A DNA stretch of 5,515 nt from JALSRY01 sp964428275 (GTDB taxonomy: Bacteria; Planctomycetota; Phycisphaerae; UBA1845; Fen-1342), in the NCBI GenBank assembly GCA_964428275.1, contig CAYRXN010000148.1, forward strand, positions 1 to 5,515, written 5' to 3'. The notes under the pieces were generated by a model. That model made no database searches, was not told the DNA's origin, and saw nothing but the letters and a program-made list of their open reading frames with translations. Below are positions 4,609-5,515 of the stretch, one piece after another (the stretch's first letter is position 1; every line of letters begins with the position of its first letter). Both the position numbers and the translations under genes were made by a program.

Positions 4609-4636
4609 CCCAGGTCTACCGACGAGCCACCCTGGG
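4609..4636 (-). other. Hairpin in the lipoprotein mRNA leader
   Basis: CCCAGG (minus, 4636-4631) pairs with CCTGGG (4614-4609) around a 16-base loop, just after the predicted transcription start at about 4640. It may stabilise the 5' end of the mRNA. No ligand-binding motif is recognisable. Confidence 0.3.
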
Positions 4637-4646
4637 TCACAACAGC

Positions 4647-4676
4647 ATTATCGGCTGTCCGAGTGAAACGAATCAA
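4647..4676 (-). promoter_or_regulatory. Sigma-70-type promoter of the lipoprotein gene
   Basis: Reading leftward, TTGATT (4676-4671) and GATAAT (4652-4647) are separated by 18 bases, matching 4/6 and 5/6 consensus positions. The predicted start at about 4640 gives a leader of about 107 bases. It lies 20 bases after the glycogen synthase stop codon, so the lipoprotein gene can be expressed on its own although both genes point the same way. Confidence 0.6.
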
Positions 4677-4695
4677 GCGCGTTGGCCGGTCCGTT

Positions 4696-5515
4696 TCAGT
4701 CCCCCTCGTCGCGCGGCAGGGCGCGCAGGTTGGGGTAGAACTTCTCGAACGCCATCATGTGCGCGGCGCGGTAGTGCTTGTTCAGGTGGGACCAGTCGAA
4801 ATGGTCGGCATGGCGTTCGCAGCGGTTGCGCAGCGCGATCCGGTCGCGCAGCGACATCCGGGTGAGCAGGTGCAGCCAGCCGGCGACCTGGTAGATCGTC
4901 GTTTCGGTGCTCACGTGCCGCCGGCGGGCCACGAACATCCCGTTGGCGTCGTGGTCCGGGTAGTGCTCCATCAGATAGGCGCCGAAACCCGCCAGATCGC
5001 TCGTGATCGCCGGCACGCCGCGGACGATGCACTCCAGCGGCGTATAGCCCCACGGCTCGTAGTACGACGGGAACACGCCCATGTTGCAGCCGCGGACGAA
5101 CTCGTCGTATTCGAGTCCGAGGATCGGACTGGTGGAGGTGATGAACTCCGGGTGAAAGATCACCTTGACCGGGTCTTCGGCGGCGTTGAGCAAACCCCGG
5201 CGGCGCAGGTGGCTGAGCACCGGGTCGCCGGCGTCGTCCTCGAGGTCGTGGGTGACGATCGTCGGCGGCGGGCTCTGGACCCAGGCGTGCATCATCCGCT
5301 TGAGCCGCACGCGGGCGTATTCGTCGAGCAGCTCCTCCATGTCGGGCAACCGCCCCTGCGAAACGCAGTCGAACAGCGTGTGCCCCATGTCCTCCTGGAT
5401 GTCCTCGCAGGTGTTGCGCAGCTCGTTGAACATCGCCTGACGGTTGAGCGTCTCGAGGTTGGGACCGCGATAGGCCGCGCGCGCGATGATGAACGCCACG
5501 ACGGTGACGCCCTCC
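4696..5515 (-). CDS. Glycogen synthase, eukaryotic-type GT3 family (C-terminal part, cut by window edge)
   Basis: The C-terminal 272 residues of a glycosyltransferase that extends alpha-1,4-glucan chains from a nucleotide-sugar in the cytoplasm. The fragment aligns by eye along its length with animal/fungal glycogen synthase (GYS/GSY) rather than with bacterial GlgA (GT5). It shows SLPDM-like RLPDMEELLD, PPTIVTHDLEDDAGDPVL, VKVIFHPEFITSTSPI, then EFVRGCNMGVFPSYYEPWGYTPLE, and PAITSDLAGFG. The E-x7-E pair in EPWGYTPLE (visible residues 153 and 161) is the retaining-transferase signature near the catalytic site. The end, HADHFDWSHLNKHYRAAHMMAFEKFYPN, matches the family's DW..L..YY..A..MA pattern. 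The frame stays open through the right edge, so the N-terminal half, including most of the N-terminal Rossmann domain, is outside the window. The protein stops soon after this block and lacks the long Ser-rich phosphorylated tail of animal enzymes. No terminator is seen before the downstream lipoprotein promoter. Confidence 0.93.
   Translation of the reverse strand, partial: EGVTVVAFIIARAAYRGPNLETLNRQAMFNELRNTCEDIQEDMGHTLFDCVSQGRLPDMEELLDEYARVRLKRMMHAWVQSPPPTIVTHDLEDDAGDPVLSHLRRRGLLNAAEDPVKVIFHPEFITSTSPILGLEYDEFVRGCNMGVFPSYYEPWGYTPLECIVRGVPAITSDLAGFGAYLMEHYPDHDANGMFVARRRHVSTETTIYQVAGWLHLLTRMSLRDRIALRNRCERHADHFDWSHLNKHYRAAHMMAFEKFYPNLRALPRDEGD

Overview
The window looks like chromosomal DNA of a high-GC bacterium, most likely a planctomycete (Planctomycetota, perhaps Phycisphaerae-like). 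This is an inference. It rests on a secreted lipoprotein with a D-G-D-G-D-G-T-x-G-G-D-Y tail of a kind common in that phylum, on a eukaryotic-type (GT3) glycogen synthase, and on high-GC codon use. No mobile element, CRISPR array, tRNA or rRNA is visible.

Layout. Positions 1-1043 (minus) hold the N-terminal ~60% of glmS, the glucosamine-6-phosphate synthase that feeds cell-envelope amino sugars. A ~380-base divergent intergenic region follows. Three plus-strand genes come next: a stand-alone histidine phosphotransfer (Hpt) protein (1427-1768) closed by a strong intrinsic terminator; a small atypical protein-kinase-fold protein (1970-2773), with a perfect TATAAT overlapping its first possible ATG; and a lipoprotein with a TpbA-like dual-specificity phosphatase domain (2985-3581). 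The last two genes are separated by a C-rich tract and a TATAAT-headed, hairpin-rich leader. All three products handle phosphoryl groups, but each appears to be a separate transcription unit.

From 3582 to 4068 there is no protein gene. The stretch 3598-3864 carries what I consider the most interesting element: a minus-strand transcription unit with a promoter-like sequence, a ~191-nt rod-shaped self-complementary RNA and a hairpin plus T7 terminator. The rod has a closing stem of about 43 nt per arm, a 13-nt one-sided central bubble with a small competing hairpin on the other side, and an apical stem-loop. This is the architecture of 6S RNA, the RNA polymerase-holoenzyme-binding regulator, although I cannot recognise the primary sequence. 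It is convergent with the phosphatase gene, which has no clear terminator of its own.

Positions 4069-4533 (minus) encode a short lipoprotein with one Ig-like (Big_5-type) domain and its own recognisable promoter. Positions 4696-5515 (minus) are the C-terminal 272 residues of a GT3-family glycogen synthase whose start lies beyond the right edge. Genes at both edges (glmS and the glycogen synthase) are cut by the window.
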